The translations under genes were made by a program, and so were the position numbers. From Ficedula albicollis (Eukaryota; Chordata; Aves; Passeriformes; Muscicapidae): a DNA stretch of 64,000 nt. Below are positions 25,376-37,003 of the stretch, one piece after another; within the stretch, counting starts at the first letter, position 1, and every line of letters begins with the position of its first letter. A model generated the notes under the pieces. It saw nothing but the letters and a program-made list of their open reading frames with translations, searched no databases and was not told the DNA's origin. The stretch spans positions 26,769,062 through 26,833,061 of the forward strand of contig NC_021678.1 of assembly GCF_000247815.1 (NCBI RefSeq), written 5' to 3'.

Positions 25376-28300
25376 TTTGCTTTTCACTGTTCATCCATCC
25401 TTGATTGCCCATGAAGGAAAGGACAGGTCTATAAATTTTGTGCATATAGCTACGAAATGTCATTGCAGTGCTCTGAAATCTCCCATCTGTGAGGGGTCTG
25501 CAAGGCCAGAGATGCTTTTCATGGTCCATTTTGAGGACTGCCATAGGAGGGACTTGCTATGCAGGAGACTTGGCTTTTCGTCTCATTTGTTCTGTGTGTT
25601 TCTCAATCAGACATAAAAATCATTCTGCTTGAAATTGCCCATCTGCTCTCTGTGATTCAGGACAAAACTACAAAAAAATCAAGACAGATCCTTCTCCTCT
25701 CCCTACTCATTACTGTATACTTGAAAAATACAGTCAGCTCTGAAAGTACATTTTTATTTGCATTTAAACACTTCCCTGAAATATTTGCTGTAGCAAAGTA
25801 GGAAATGAGGGGGGGAGAAATGCAAAATTCCCAAAACAGTATGAATCCTGAGAACTTCAGGTCCAAAAGTGTTATTATTGACTTGATTGTGGCTTAGAGC
25901 TTTTCTCAGGAGCAATTTCACAAAACTAAACATTAGGTTTATGTGAAATGCTCGCTTTGAAACCATGATTTGGATGACTTGTCATGTTATGCTTTGTGGG
26001 TAGCTTCTTTGTGTATTTGTTCCTTAAGGAAAAAAATAAGAATTTTCTTGAAAAGATTCACATTGGAAAATTAAGAACTTGACAGGAAAAGTGTAACATT
26101 TCTGAGCTTACTGAATTCCTCTGTTATGTTTTTCATACCTCTGCTGATAATGCAAGTAAGGATGCTTAGAAAAGGGGTAGCAGGAGACAGCTTGGTTGTA
26201 ATCCTCTTCTCCAGCTTTTAAAAATATCCCAGTATTGTTTTGAGAAATCTGCAGACTAAGCACCTTCAGATGATTCAGCTGACAAATTTATTTCCGTTTT
26301 CAAACTTGTTACTGTGAAAGGAAAAAAATGCAATTATTTGGTTGCAAACTTCTTTTAAGGACAACTGACTCTTGTTTATTTTGTAACACTTGTATTTGCA
26401 TTTGGGATCAATTGCTCCTGTCACCATGTGACTGGCACAACTGGAATAACAGGCTCCTTTCTGCCAGTTCCTTTTACTGATTTGACAGAAAGAGCTGCTG
26501 CAAATAGTTGCAGCAGGTCCTGGAGAAGCACAGGTCACATTTGTTTTCCTGTTTTCCATCTTCCCTTCCAGCAAAATGGGCATCACAGGAATGAGTGCTG
26601 AGGAAGTGGTGTGAGGAGGTGACACGGCAGCTCCTTGATGGCACTGTATGAGTGCCCTGGGATTATCCTCTAATTGATGCCTCTGGGCTGGCAGCAGATG
26701 ATGTGGTGCAGAAACAGGAGCATGAAGGAGGAATGCAGGAGGTTTCGAAGGCTGATAACGCCTTCCTTGAAGCCTGGAGAACAAGCATAATAGGTTTCGA
26801 CCAGAAACCAGGGAAATAATATTTTAATGCCAAGCAAACAACTGACTGACTCAGGAAGGATAATTAGCAAAGCTGAGCAAGTGCAAGGTGCACTAAGGCC
26901 CAACTTGCATTATGCTTTGACAGAGATTGGCTTAAATTTCTCCACTTCACTGTGTTTCTGTTCTCTTGTCCTGGCCCTATGTATTGTGGGGCCTGTTTGA
27001 GCTGCCAGATCTGAACACAATCTAGTTAGGACACTTCAGCACAGATCAAATTAAATTCCTTACTTCTCCCTCCCATGATCTCCTTGCTGTGACATTTGCA
27101 TCATTGAAGTAATTTGTTATTTTGAGCTGCTTCTGTACTTCCCTGGAACCCAGTAAGGGGAAGGAGCCTCTTTATGCTGGCAATGGGGGAGTTAACTTTC
27201 CAGTAAAGCCACAGAGAGTCAAATAAGTCCAAATCGTTATTAGTCACCTCAGGATCAGATCAGCCAGTGGCCATTTTGGGAATCCACAAGGGATTTTTTC
27301 CGACTCTCTGTCCCCTGCGATGGTTAAGTCACAACCTGCTTGAGGCTCACTGATGGCTGAGCACAGTCTGAGCTCAGCACTGGCTCCTCAGAGCCTGACA
27401 TGTGAACAAGAACTACAAGATTTCACTAACTCCTTACAAAAAGGAGATTAGCCCATCCCTCTTCATAGCTACCAAGTGCTTGAAAAGATTGGGAAAAAAA
27501 CAAATCAAGACTTTATTTACTGGCAATTTACTTCCCAGGAAGGGCACTTAACAGGCATGCAGAGAGACTATGACACTTTTCCTGGCTGGGGGTGAGATTC
27601 CCTATTGCTGGATTTTTTTCTCTTCTTTTTGCCATGGCCTCACTCTGGGGAACTTTTGAAGGCCCAGATTCTGCAAAAGGTGGAGAATCCTGTTAAATCA
27701 GCACTTGTGTAAAAGCCTGGCCCTGGGCATCATGCAGGGTTGGGAGTACAGCAGTGAGAAAGTTTTCCCTCTCCTCCTTGGGGACTGGACTGCAGGGCAT
27801 CCAGCTGGTCTGCACTGCAGTCCAGCATTGGACTGATGGGTGTGTGGGGCTGTGCTGTTTCAAGCTGCTTCGAGTTAAACTGAGCCTTGTAGAAACAAAA
27901 GCCATTTCTTCCCATCAAACCATAGTCCCAGAGCTGACACTTGATCTCTGTGGTGGTGAACTCTCCAAATCTTCTGCAGCCAGGCTGTCACCTTAGCTGG
28001 TCTGCCCACTTACGTTCTTCGCTTTCAAGTGGACAGCTGATAGTGGAGTTAACTATGTGCTCCTAATTTTCTCATATTAATAAATTCCTGCTTCCTCCCA
28101 CATCAGCTTTTCCTTTGTCGTCATCACATTCCCCACTCACTGTCCAGCCTAGTCCCAGCCCTCTGTTTATCAATATTCTGCTATTATTAGCTGGCCTAGA
28201 AATGCATGTTACAGCACTGTACCACAAGAGCTGCAGGGTGCATTTTTTTGTGTCATTGATATCTCTCTCTCTACTGTGAAAATATAATCTTCCTATTCTC

Positions 28301-31300
28301 TGGCACTTTCAGTCTGTAGTGTTGGTAAGGCAGAAACATCTTTCATCCTGTTTTGACCAGTCCCCTTTCCCTGCCATGAGGAGAGATGATGATGGCTTAA
28401 CAAAGAGCATGATGGAAGCAGAAGTAGGTCACACCTGGTTTGTGGTGTCTGGGGTAGATGGACTCAAAACAGGCTGAGCTGGGCATGGAGTGCACTGCCC
28501 CCAAAGCAGACAACTAGAAATAATTGTGTTTGTTCTTTCAGGGCATCTTAAGCTAACTGCCCTAAAGGTGGGCTAATCTTACCCCAGGGCTCAGGAATGT
28601 GGAGAAGGACTGAGAAACCTTTATTACTTTGCTGCTGAAGTAGGTATTTTCAGTAGTAGTTGTATTTCTTTTCTTATAAAAGGCACACATCATAACACAG
28701 CCAGCTTCCTTACTAGTGGTATTGAGGATAGCTGAGATCAGAATAATTATTTTTAAGTAGAACATATGGTCGCTTTTATGTCTGAGCATGGCTCCATTGC
28801 CCTCTTCTGTTTCATCCACTCTACTGAATTTTGCTCTTGACTTCTCAAACACTTTGCTCTACCAGTGCTGGGGCTGTTATTTAGTCAGGTTAATTGTTAA
28901 AATCTGCCCTTCTAGACTTACCTAGCTTGAAAAGTTTCTCTCATGCATGAGCTTGGCCACTGGAAGCAGGGGCTGGAGGCTGACTTCACTGTCTTCACAG
29001 GCATTACCAACCTGGTTGTTTTGATTTTCTTTTCTTATGCTTTTCAAATCCTGTTCTGTTCTAAAATACACCTATGGGAAAAATATTTACACTCGGGGCT
29101 TTCCTCAGTTAGGGGTGTTTTTCAGAGCTGGTCATATTTCTGGTAATACCTCTTCTTCAACTGAAAAGGAAAAAATTGCATTTCAAATGAAAAGTCCACA
29201 GGATATAGTTTCAGAAAGAGGCTTGACAACCTTCATACACTTTATAAAATGTTTCTCAGCAAGATATAAATCTTTCTTCCTTGTTGCTGTTAGACTCCTG
29301 CCACAGCCATATGGCACACAGACACTTGGATCCGGTGTTAATCTGTTCTCCCCCTGCCAGCATTAGTCCTGGTGCAGCCCTGTGGCTGTGGGGACACAGG
29401 GTACCACTGCAGGGAGAGCTGAAGGAGGGAGCCAGAGAGAGGGCAGCCACTGCCTGTCTTGCTCAGACGTGTGTGGCCCTTGTCATAATGCAAGGCATTT
29501 TAGCAGCTACCCATCACCAGAAAAAAATCTTTTTTCCCCCCACAAGCCTGGTCTTTGTCACCTTCTCCCACCGTTTACAACAGCTCCTTGAATGGTGATC
29601 CTTGAATGCATTGAATGAGCTGGTTAAATTGTTATGCTACAAAGTATTTGCTATTCCCTTTTTATAAATTTTATTTTATTTCACATTTTTCTGAGCTTGC
29701 AGGGCTAGCAAGCTGAATCAGCTAGAGCATATAGCTGGGCACTGAGAAAGGAGCAGGACCTGTTCTGTTTGGGCTCACCCCATACTGTCCCTATGCCTTG
29801 GGTGTCAGATGATGTTACTGCAAGGCTGTGGGTCTTTGCATGACCCAAGCAGCAACTGAGGTAAGTGTCCCAGCAGGGTTTGGTTCTGCTTTGCAGATCC
29901 TCTCTGACAGCAAGGAGCAAGTTCAGTGTGTGCTGGTGTCTACTTCTCCAAATCTGGGCCCCAGAGAGCTCATGGACTTACACTGGCCAGTGCTCTGCTC
30001 CTTGGAGACCTCAAGGATGGATGCTGGCCGTGCTCTGCTCTCCAAGAACCTGTTCACTCTGCCTTTTTTCATGGTGAATAAGCACTGACTGTGACATTAG
30101 CACCTTTCCTGCAGACCTCTAAGACTGACAGTGACACTAAATTAATGCCACTGTTCTCTGATGCTTGTGCTGCTCTCACCTTCCCTCTGACATCCATCCC
30201 TGCAGCTCTCTGGGCATATGTGGCTTCTGTAGTCCTCTGGCCTTTTTCTTTTTTCCTAGTGTAGCCTCAGGATGGGGAGGTGAGACTGCTTGGTGCAGGA
30301 TCCTCCAAATCATGCAGGACAGGAGTGGAAAGCTGTCACTTGATAGCTGCCTGGCGGAACAGGTCTTACCGAGCCAGCTGACAGTGCAGCTGGAAGAGGT
30401 TAAAAATTAGCCCTGCAATAATATGATGAGAGTAATAATATGAGTAATTGACTTTCTGCTGGTTTTGTAAGTAGTGCCAGTGTCATTCCAAGCGACCTGA
30501 AGTGGGAAAGGGCAGGGGGAGAGGGAGGAATGGGGTGGGGATGGGCAGGAACTGGAAATATTTGTGGCTTATTATATCAAACAAAGAAAGCCTTTGATTT
30601 TTGTAAAGGGAGAGATGCTTTGGTCATGCTCCTCTGCATGTCTCTCTTGAGAGGGTTTTATGTATGTTTTCCTCCATTACACCACAGATATACTTAATTT
30701 ACAATGCCAAGAATGTTGATTCTTCTCTTTACCATTCCTGCACTGAAGGTCCTCAAAGGACACAGACATGAAGAGGGGACTCTTTTGAACATCCCTGCCA
30801 TGCAGGGACCAAGTGACTTCTTTTTTCAAAAATGCTTAATGTAGTGAGGCATCTCTAGCAAAACTGTCAGAGATGTAGCACAAAAATCGGTTCCCCCACC
30901 ATCCTTTCATTTTACTGCACAGTTAACCTGGCCCCATCTCAAGCAGACACCTGCCAGAATTTCTGTGACCTTGATGATGCTGTGCTAATCTATGTGTGTC
31001 TGGCCACACAGCCAGACTTCTGTGATGCTCAGAGGCTTTGTGCTTATTTTTCAGACACGTGGCTGCCACAGAGGAGCTACAAGAGGTGCACTGGAGAATC
31101 ATCAGAATTCAAATTATTTTTATTTCGTTTTCCTGTCCACAGTCACAGGATAAAAAAGGTAAGGTCCAGTCCCAGGTTCTGCACTCTACAGCCAGCCATG
31201 TAATCTGGTCTGAACTAGGAGCACACTCTGGCCTGCCAGAAGTTTCTCTTCTGTGTATGGCAAGAGTCACTGGTTTTGGGTCAGAACATGAGTTAACTGT

Positions 31301-31544
31301 GCAGTGGAGAAATGTCCCCTGAGCAGCTTCTCAGGATGTCATCATAAGTCTACAGTTGTGGGAAACAGGGCGGTAAGACTTGAATTTCTGGTGTTAAAAT
31401 TGGAGAGGAATGATATTGCAAGTTTGGTTTTGTCTGGTTTCTTAATTCATCAAAAATAAGTCACCTTGAAGGTCACCTTTTAAGAATTCCTTGGCTGCTC
31501 TTGACCAGATGGCATGTGAGAAGCAATACTGATTTCTGTGAAAA
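25376..31544. other. Unique non-coding stretch with exon candidates
   Basis: No gene is recognised. Two segments have reasonable splice consensus: 29703-29860, listed separately, and 31055-31158 (acceptor CTTATTTTTCAG, donor AAAAAG followed by GTAAGG; open in two frames, product unknown). The longest open frame, 169 codons on the minus strand at 26275-26784, has no recognisable domain. Confidence 0.5.
29703..29860 (+). other. Candidate non-coding exon (splice-site bounded)
   Basis: The acceptor (CACATTTTTCTGAGCTTGCAG) and donor (CTGAG followed by GTAAGTGT) are both close to vertebrate consensus. All three forward frames of the 158-bp segment contain stops, so if it is an exon it belongs to a non-coding RNA or a UTR. 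There is no other evidence, and it may be chance. Confidence 0.17.
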
Positions 31545-32654
31545 GAAGAGAGGAGAGGAGAGGAGAGGAGAGGAGAGGAGAGAAGAGAAGGAGAGGAGAG
31601 GAGAGGAGAGGAGAGGAGAGGAGAGGAGAGGAGAGGAGAGGAGAGGAGAGGAGAGGAGAGGAGAGGAGAGGAGAGGAGAGGAGAGGAGAGGAGAGGAGAG
31701 GAGAGGAGAGGAGAGGAGAGGAGAGGAGAGGAGAGGAGAGGAGAGGAGAGGAGAGGAGAGGAGAGGAGAGGAGAGGAGAGGAGAGGAGAGGAGAGGAGAG
31801 GAGAGGAGAGGAGAGGAGAGGAGAGGAGAGGAGAGGAGAGGAGAGGAGAGGAGAGGAGAGGAGAGGAGAGGAGAGGAGAGGAGAGGAGAGGAGAGGAGAG
31901 GAGAGGAGAGGAGAGGAGAGGAGAGGAGAGGAGAGGAGAGGAGAGGAGAGGAGAGGAGAGGAGAGGAGAGGAGAGGAGAGGAGAGGAGAGGAGAGGAGAG
32001 GAGAGGAGAGGAGAGGAGAGGAGAGGAGAGGAGAGGAGAGGAGAGGAGAGGAGAGGAGAGGAGAGGAGAGGAGAGGAGAGGAGAGGAGAGGAGAGGAGAG
32101 GAGAGGAGAGGAGAGGAGAGGAGAGGAGAGGAGAGGAGAGGAGAGGAGAGGAGAGGAGAGGAGAGGAGAGGAGAGGAGAGGAGAGGAGAGGAGAGGAGAG
32201 GAGAGGAGAGGAGAGGAGAGGAGAGGAGAGGAGAGGAGAGGAGAGGAGAGGAGAGGAGAGGAGAGGAGAGGAGAGGAGAGGAGAGGAGAGGAGAGGAGAG
32301 GAGAGGAGAGGAGAGGAGAGGAGAGGAGAGGAGAGGAGAGGAGAGGAGAGGAGAGGAGAGGAGAGGAGAGGAGAGGAGAGGAGAGGAGAGGAGAGGAGAG
32401 GAGAGGAGAGGAGAGGAGAGGAGAGGAGAGGAGAGGAGAGGAGAGGAGAGGAGAGGAGAGGAGAGGAGAGGAGAGGAGAGGAGAGGAGAGGAGAGGAGAG
32501 GAGAGGAGAGGAGAGGAGAGGAGAGGAGAGGAGAGGAGAGGAGAGGAGAGGAGAGGAGAGGAGAGGAGAGGAGAGGAGAGGAGAGGAGAGGAGAGGAGAG
32601 GAGAGGAGAGGAGAGGAGAGGAGAGGAGAGGAGAGGAGAGGAGAGGAGAGGAGA
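31545..32654 (+). repeat. Long GGAGA pentanucleotide microsatellite, ~1.1 kb
   Basis: A purine-only tandem array on the + strand. After a short leader with one interruption (AGAAGAGAAGG around 31581-31591), the unit GGAGA runs without a single error from 31590 to 32654. That is 1,065 bp, or 213 exact copies. Because the pentamer contains no stop in any frame on either strand, it produces open frames of about 390-425 codons encoding GEERR-type or LLSSP-type repeats; these are artefacts of the repeat. The purity implies recent expansion. Strand-asymmetric polypurine/polypyrimidine tracts of this kind can form triplex (H-DNA), and closely spaced GG pairs can form two-tier quadruplexes. Confidence 0.98.
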
Positions 32655-33902
32655 TACAAGTTCCTGTGCTGAAAGACCTGATTATGCTGGACCGAGCACC
32701 AAATCTATTACGAAGGTATTAATTGCATGCACCATTTATGTAGTCACACATTACACCTGCTGTTTCCTGTAGGAGTCAAACACTAGTGGTGTTTTCCATC
32801 TCAAACTGGATATGATGCTAAAATACCAGGAATTTGCAAGGAACAGGCCTGATCTGTGTTAAACCAATGGCTTAACATGACTTAAAAAGAAAAAAGCCAC
32901 CCAGGAAAACCAGATTATGAGATTTGCCACCATTCAATTAAAAACTCATCCTTTCCTGTTGTTGCATGTGCATTGGGCTTTCTAAGTTCACCAGTCTTTC
33001 CTGGGATGAGTGACTCATGAACCTGATAGGAAAATGCACCTGTTTTTAGCCCGAGGTTAAAGCAGCTCTCCAGTTACCAGAGTAAACAAAGGATTTATTT
33101 CTGTCCTTAGCAGTTACCCTGTGAAGTCCAGGAACACAGGAAGGCTGGCAGAAGCAATTAGGTTTGAGTCAAGTTTGCTGAAGTCAGTAGAAGGTTTGTG
33201 ACGTCCATGGTAAGATGCTCCTAGATGCCAGTGGGATTTAGACCATGTCTTTTGCTAGAGGGGAAAAGGGAAAAAAAAGTTGATGCAGTGATTGTGCCCT
33301 CAACCAAGGACTTCAAGGAGCTGGAGGGTGTCTGCCATGGTGCGGGATATGTATTCCCTTCTCTTGCCCAGAGCTGTCTGTCTGTACTCTTAGCAAAAGA
33401 GCAGCTGTCAGTCACAGAGGTGTGATGGGTATAGACACATTCAAGACAGACTGATCAGACACTGCAGTGATGGCAAACATACAGGTGGCTAAAATATTTG
33501 CAAATCAGAGTGTTGGATGTATTGGCATCATGGAAGCTGAAAGGTTTTATGAGCCAAGAGCCACTTATTAATCCCAGCATGAGAAATGGGATGTGTTTGA
33601 TCTCTGCTATGGAGATCATTGAAAAACGCAAACACAACATTAGCTTGTTTCAGGTCAGCACTCAACACAGTATAAAAACAAGATGGATTTTAGCCTTTAT
33701 TTAACTGATTTAATTACATGCATGAGCTTCAAAGTGCCTAAGGCCTAATGGATGGTGACCAAAGGTCTGACTGAAAAAGCAACAACACCCTAAACCTTAA
33801 GCTTGTTAGACCATATGGCATGACTGGACCATGCAATGTTTCAGGGAGATGTGCTAGGAATAAAGCACCCAGTGCATCCAAAGCATTTGCTGATTTCTAC
33901 AA
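32655..33902. other. Unique non-coding stretch
   Basis: No gene is seen. It contains an AP-1-like near-palindrome, ATGAGTGACTCAT, at 33006-33018, with 6-bp arms around a single G. A stretch around 33040-33125 reads like a regulatory element in composition, but that is impression only. Confidence 0.45.
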
Positions 33903-34035
33903 GATTTCTACCTTTATTCAGAAGAATCCGAACACTGATCTTGCCTGCCCTCTGTATCAGCATGGATTTCTACCTTTATTCAGAAGAATCCGAGCACTGA
34001 TCTTGCCTGCCCTCTGTATCAGCATGTATCAGCAT
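33903..34035. repeat. Two-copy tandem duplication (62 bp) with a nested 10-bp duplication
   Basis: Copies at 33903-33964 and 33965-34026 start GATTTCTACCTTTATTCAG and end CTGTATCAGCATG, with one A/G difference (CCGAACACTG versus CCGAGCACTG). The end of copy 2 is itself duplicated: GTATCAGCAT occurs at 34016-34025 and again at 34026-34035, giving a nested event. Confidence 0.95.
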
Positions 34036-35059
34036 AGCTCAGGAGTTTTACTGGGATGGAAAGGTGACAGTGTTTCCAACTACACCTCCCTGAAAAGTCT
34101 GAAGTGCCTTGAGACGGAGCATGCTGACATTTAGGAAAGAAATCAACCACTTGGCTTTTCAGTTCAGAACATTCATGTGACTAGGAAATTCCAAGTAACC
34201 GAATTTCAGGAAAGGAGGCAATCATCAAAGGCTCATTATCTTATTTTTTATTTAGTATTAGCATGTCAGATATTATGACAGTCATCTATTTGTATTTCTG
34301 TGATTGATTTCAGAGAATCTTATTCTTAGATCTGGATGAAGTACAAAATTTCTCTTTTTCCTTTGTATAGCAAACACAGCTTTGTGTCATCTCTGTAAAG
34401 CATACCAGCCCTTAGCAACCACCAGGAATCACCTCAGTGGGCCAAGTGACCTCCACCTGCTTTGTGTCTGAGTCACACAGCTCAGAAATGGCACATCCAC
34501 ATCCTCCTTGCCTGCTGAGTGCCACCCAGACACAGCATGGCAAGGACACCTGATGGGTAGTGCTGGCTCTGTGCTCAGCAGGGTGAGGTTTTCTGCCTGT
34601 TGTGTGCAGCAGTGCACTCATCTGTGGCCGGGGCAGAGTTCTGGGGTGCCTCCAATGCCTGATCATTTTTTGGCAAGGAGACCCAGTCCAAGGAACATTG
34701 ATGTTGTGAGCTGGGCTGAGATTCCAGATGGTGGTTTTGCTCTCCACACCCCTTGATCTTGGAAGACTCTCATCAGACTTCTCCCTGGGGATGCTGGTAG
34801 TTCATAGCCCTGAGGTGGGGAGCCTCTGGAATCCCAGGCTTTGTACAGTATGGCCCTTGCCCTCGGTGACTTGCTTGGGTCTGCCTTCAGTGCCTGAGCC
34901 ATGGGATCAGGGAAGGACCAGCACTAACACAAGGAATGGGGCAGGAGATCCTCACCAAGTCACAGAGGCCTCAGCCTGGTCCTGTTAAAGGTGCCATGAA
35001 ACTGCCCTATAAGACTGATCCTCCTTAAAGAGTAATTCAGCATTCCAGAGGGAGTAGCT

Positions 35060-36160
35060 AAACAACAAATTGATTTTCTACTGTGTCCTCTCTCTCATTC
35101 ATCCATGGACCCCATTAAATCTCTGTCAGCTTCCTGCTTCTGCTGTGGTTGAAAATGTCCCATCATTCCATTTTATGCCTTTAGTGAGTTGCTTTTCATT
35201 TTCTTGTACTTTATTGTTCTTTCACATCCACTTTGTCAGACTGTGTTCTTTTGAATCTTCCTTAACTACCTATCTTTTAAAGAAATTGTTTTTATATCTC
35301 AGAAGTGTTACATGGTTTAATCATGTTGGCTTACTTTTTCTTTCTGATCTGAATATTTATTTGATGACAAGTCTGCTGTATAGTGTGTCTAAATATTCTG
35401 ATGCCATCTAAAAGTGCTTTACTGCTTTTAGCTACTAACTTAAATGAATTCATCACTTTTATGTGATTTCCCTTTTTAAAGCTAAACATTTAGCTTGATA
35501 TTCAATCTATGTAGTTCTGAGAACTTGAGTCACTTTTATCTTTCTCTCTCTGGCATAACTGTTCTGATTTTTTTACTGTTTAAACCTGGTATAATAGTAT
35601 TTTACTAATTATTTTTTTCTAGAAAGTTTCCCAGATACGTAGATTGCCCATATCCTTATTTGGATCCCAACATTCTAGCTCATCATCCCTTATTTTCAGA
35701 TCATTGCCATTAGTACCAAAATGGTTTTAAGAGTGACTGCAGACTAGCTACTATTTTTGTGTGCTTTGTGTGTGTGTGCACATGGATATTACTTAATTAG
35801 GGCTTCATTTACAGAGGTCTGTTTTTTCTGTTTCCACTTATCTCCATTACCTTCTGTCCTATCCTTTTTCTTAACAGAGAGGTTTGAAAGTTTCAACCAA
35901 ACTGTGCATTCTTCCACTTCTCCCTTATCCTGTCTTTAATTTAAAAACCTTTTTAAACTCTGACTCAATTAAGTCACAGATCCTTTCTGTCTTATTTACC
36001 TAGATATCTTTTTTTTTCTACATTTGCTTCACTTTTCTCTATAACTTTCCCCTTTTCTAATAAACCCAGCAATATTTATAACAATAGTCTTGCAAACGTC
36101 AAACATTTATTTTGCATACATAGAACTATTTAATATCACTTATCATTCATCTCTGGGTTT
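35060..36160. other. T-rich, strand-asymmetric segment
   Basis: For about 1.1 kb the + strand is strongly T-rich and A-poor, unlike its flanks. Read on the minus strand it is A-rich with many GAAA, AAAG and GGAAA words, as in the sense strand of decayed retroelements or some retroviral internal regions. I find no frame or motif that supports a specific element, so this is a compositional observation only. Confidence 0.4.
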
Positions 36161-36307
36161 TGAAGTGCTCTCCCATGCTGCTCTCTTGTGCTCTTCCCCT
36201 TGCCACAGTTAATAGCACAATCAGTCATGCTGGAAAGTTACACCCAACCAATATTAGGAAATGCTCCCTCCTGCCCTGTAAATCCCTGGTGCTACCAGCA
36301 AGAGTGA

Positions 36308-36352
36308 AGGAGGAGGCAGAGGAAGAGGAGGAGGAGGAGGAGGAGGAGGGGG
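36308..36352 (+). repeat. GGA/GAG trinucleotide tract
   Basis: A short purine-rich microsatellite (AGGAGGAGGAGG) interrupted at its 5' side by GCAGA and AAG. One forward frame reads it as a glutamate run and the reverse as a serine run, but neither is part of a recognisable gene. It shares purine asymmetry with the large GGAGA array 4 kb upstream. Confidence 0.9.
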
Positions 36353-36898
36353 CAGCATTCCAAGCATATGGATTCTTGAGCAAGGGAAATGTAGCTGGGT
36401 ACGTCACACATGCTGCTTATCATGGTCACATTCACTCATCGTGAAATCTTTCCCACTGAACAACGGCTGGGATTCTCACCATTTGCTGTTCCAGCAGGAA
36501 TTTTGTGCTCCTTGGAGAGTTCACCCTCATGCTGCATTTTCACAGTAGCTCTCAGGCAATTGAGCAACCCCTTCCCTCTTCCCCAGCTGTGCTGTCCTTG
36601 CAGTCCCTCCTTGCTGCAGGCACAGGTATCACGAGTAGCAAGGACCAAGGTATCACACCAGCATCTCTGTGCTGTTAAACTGAAGCTCTTCCACACTCTG
36701 TGAGGAGGGCTCTGCAGCAAGCACAGGCTTTGTGTCTACAGCACTCTCCTGTCCTTTAGATGCTTTCCTGTTGTACTGCATGGGACTGATCAAAACTGGA
36801 TGCACTGTCTCATGAACAGGACAAGCACAGGATGAGGAGCAGAAATGTGATGTGCACAAGGAGAACCAGTGTGACACCTTTCCTGTTTCCCTCTCTAG

Positions 36899-37003
36899 GT
36901 GCTTCCCAAGGCTCCCACCATGCCGACTTCCCTCTGATCCATGACCACAACGCTGTGCGTCAGATGTCACTCCAGAGCAGCACAGCTCTTTCCCAGGAGA
37001 TAA
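36899..37003 (+). other. Candidate 105-bp cassette exon (phase 1-1), unknown gene
   Basis: The acceptor CACCTTTCCTGTTTCCCTCTCTAG is pyrimidine-rich, and the segment ends at a donor-like GATAA followed by GTGAGG. Its length is a multiple of three, and the one frame open throughout would have symmetric phase 1-1. That frame reads ASQGSHHADFPLIHDHNAVR, then QMSLQSSTALSQEI. The segment has a few CpGs (CCGAC, AACGC, TGCGT) in a CpG-poor neighbourhood, which would fit selection. If spliced differently, the frame runs to a stop at 37018-37020. I recognise no protein family. The donor lacks the usual G at -1, so confidence is modest. Confidence 0.22.

Noticed and set aside
31442..32772. Open frames of about 390-425 codons on both strands (GEERR and LLSSP repeats)
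   Set aside because: They exist only because the GGAGA pentamer has no stop in any frame; the unique flanks contribute only short random peptides. Not genes.
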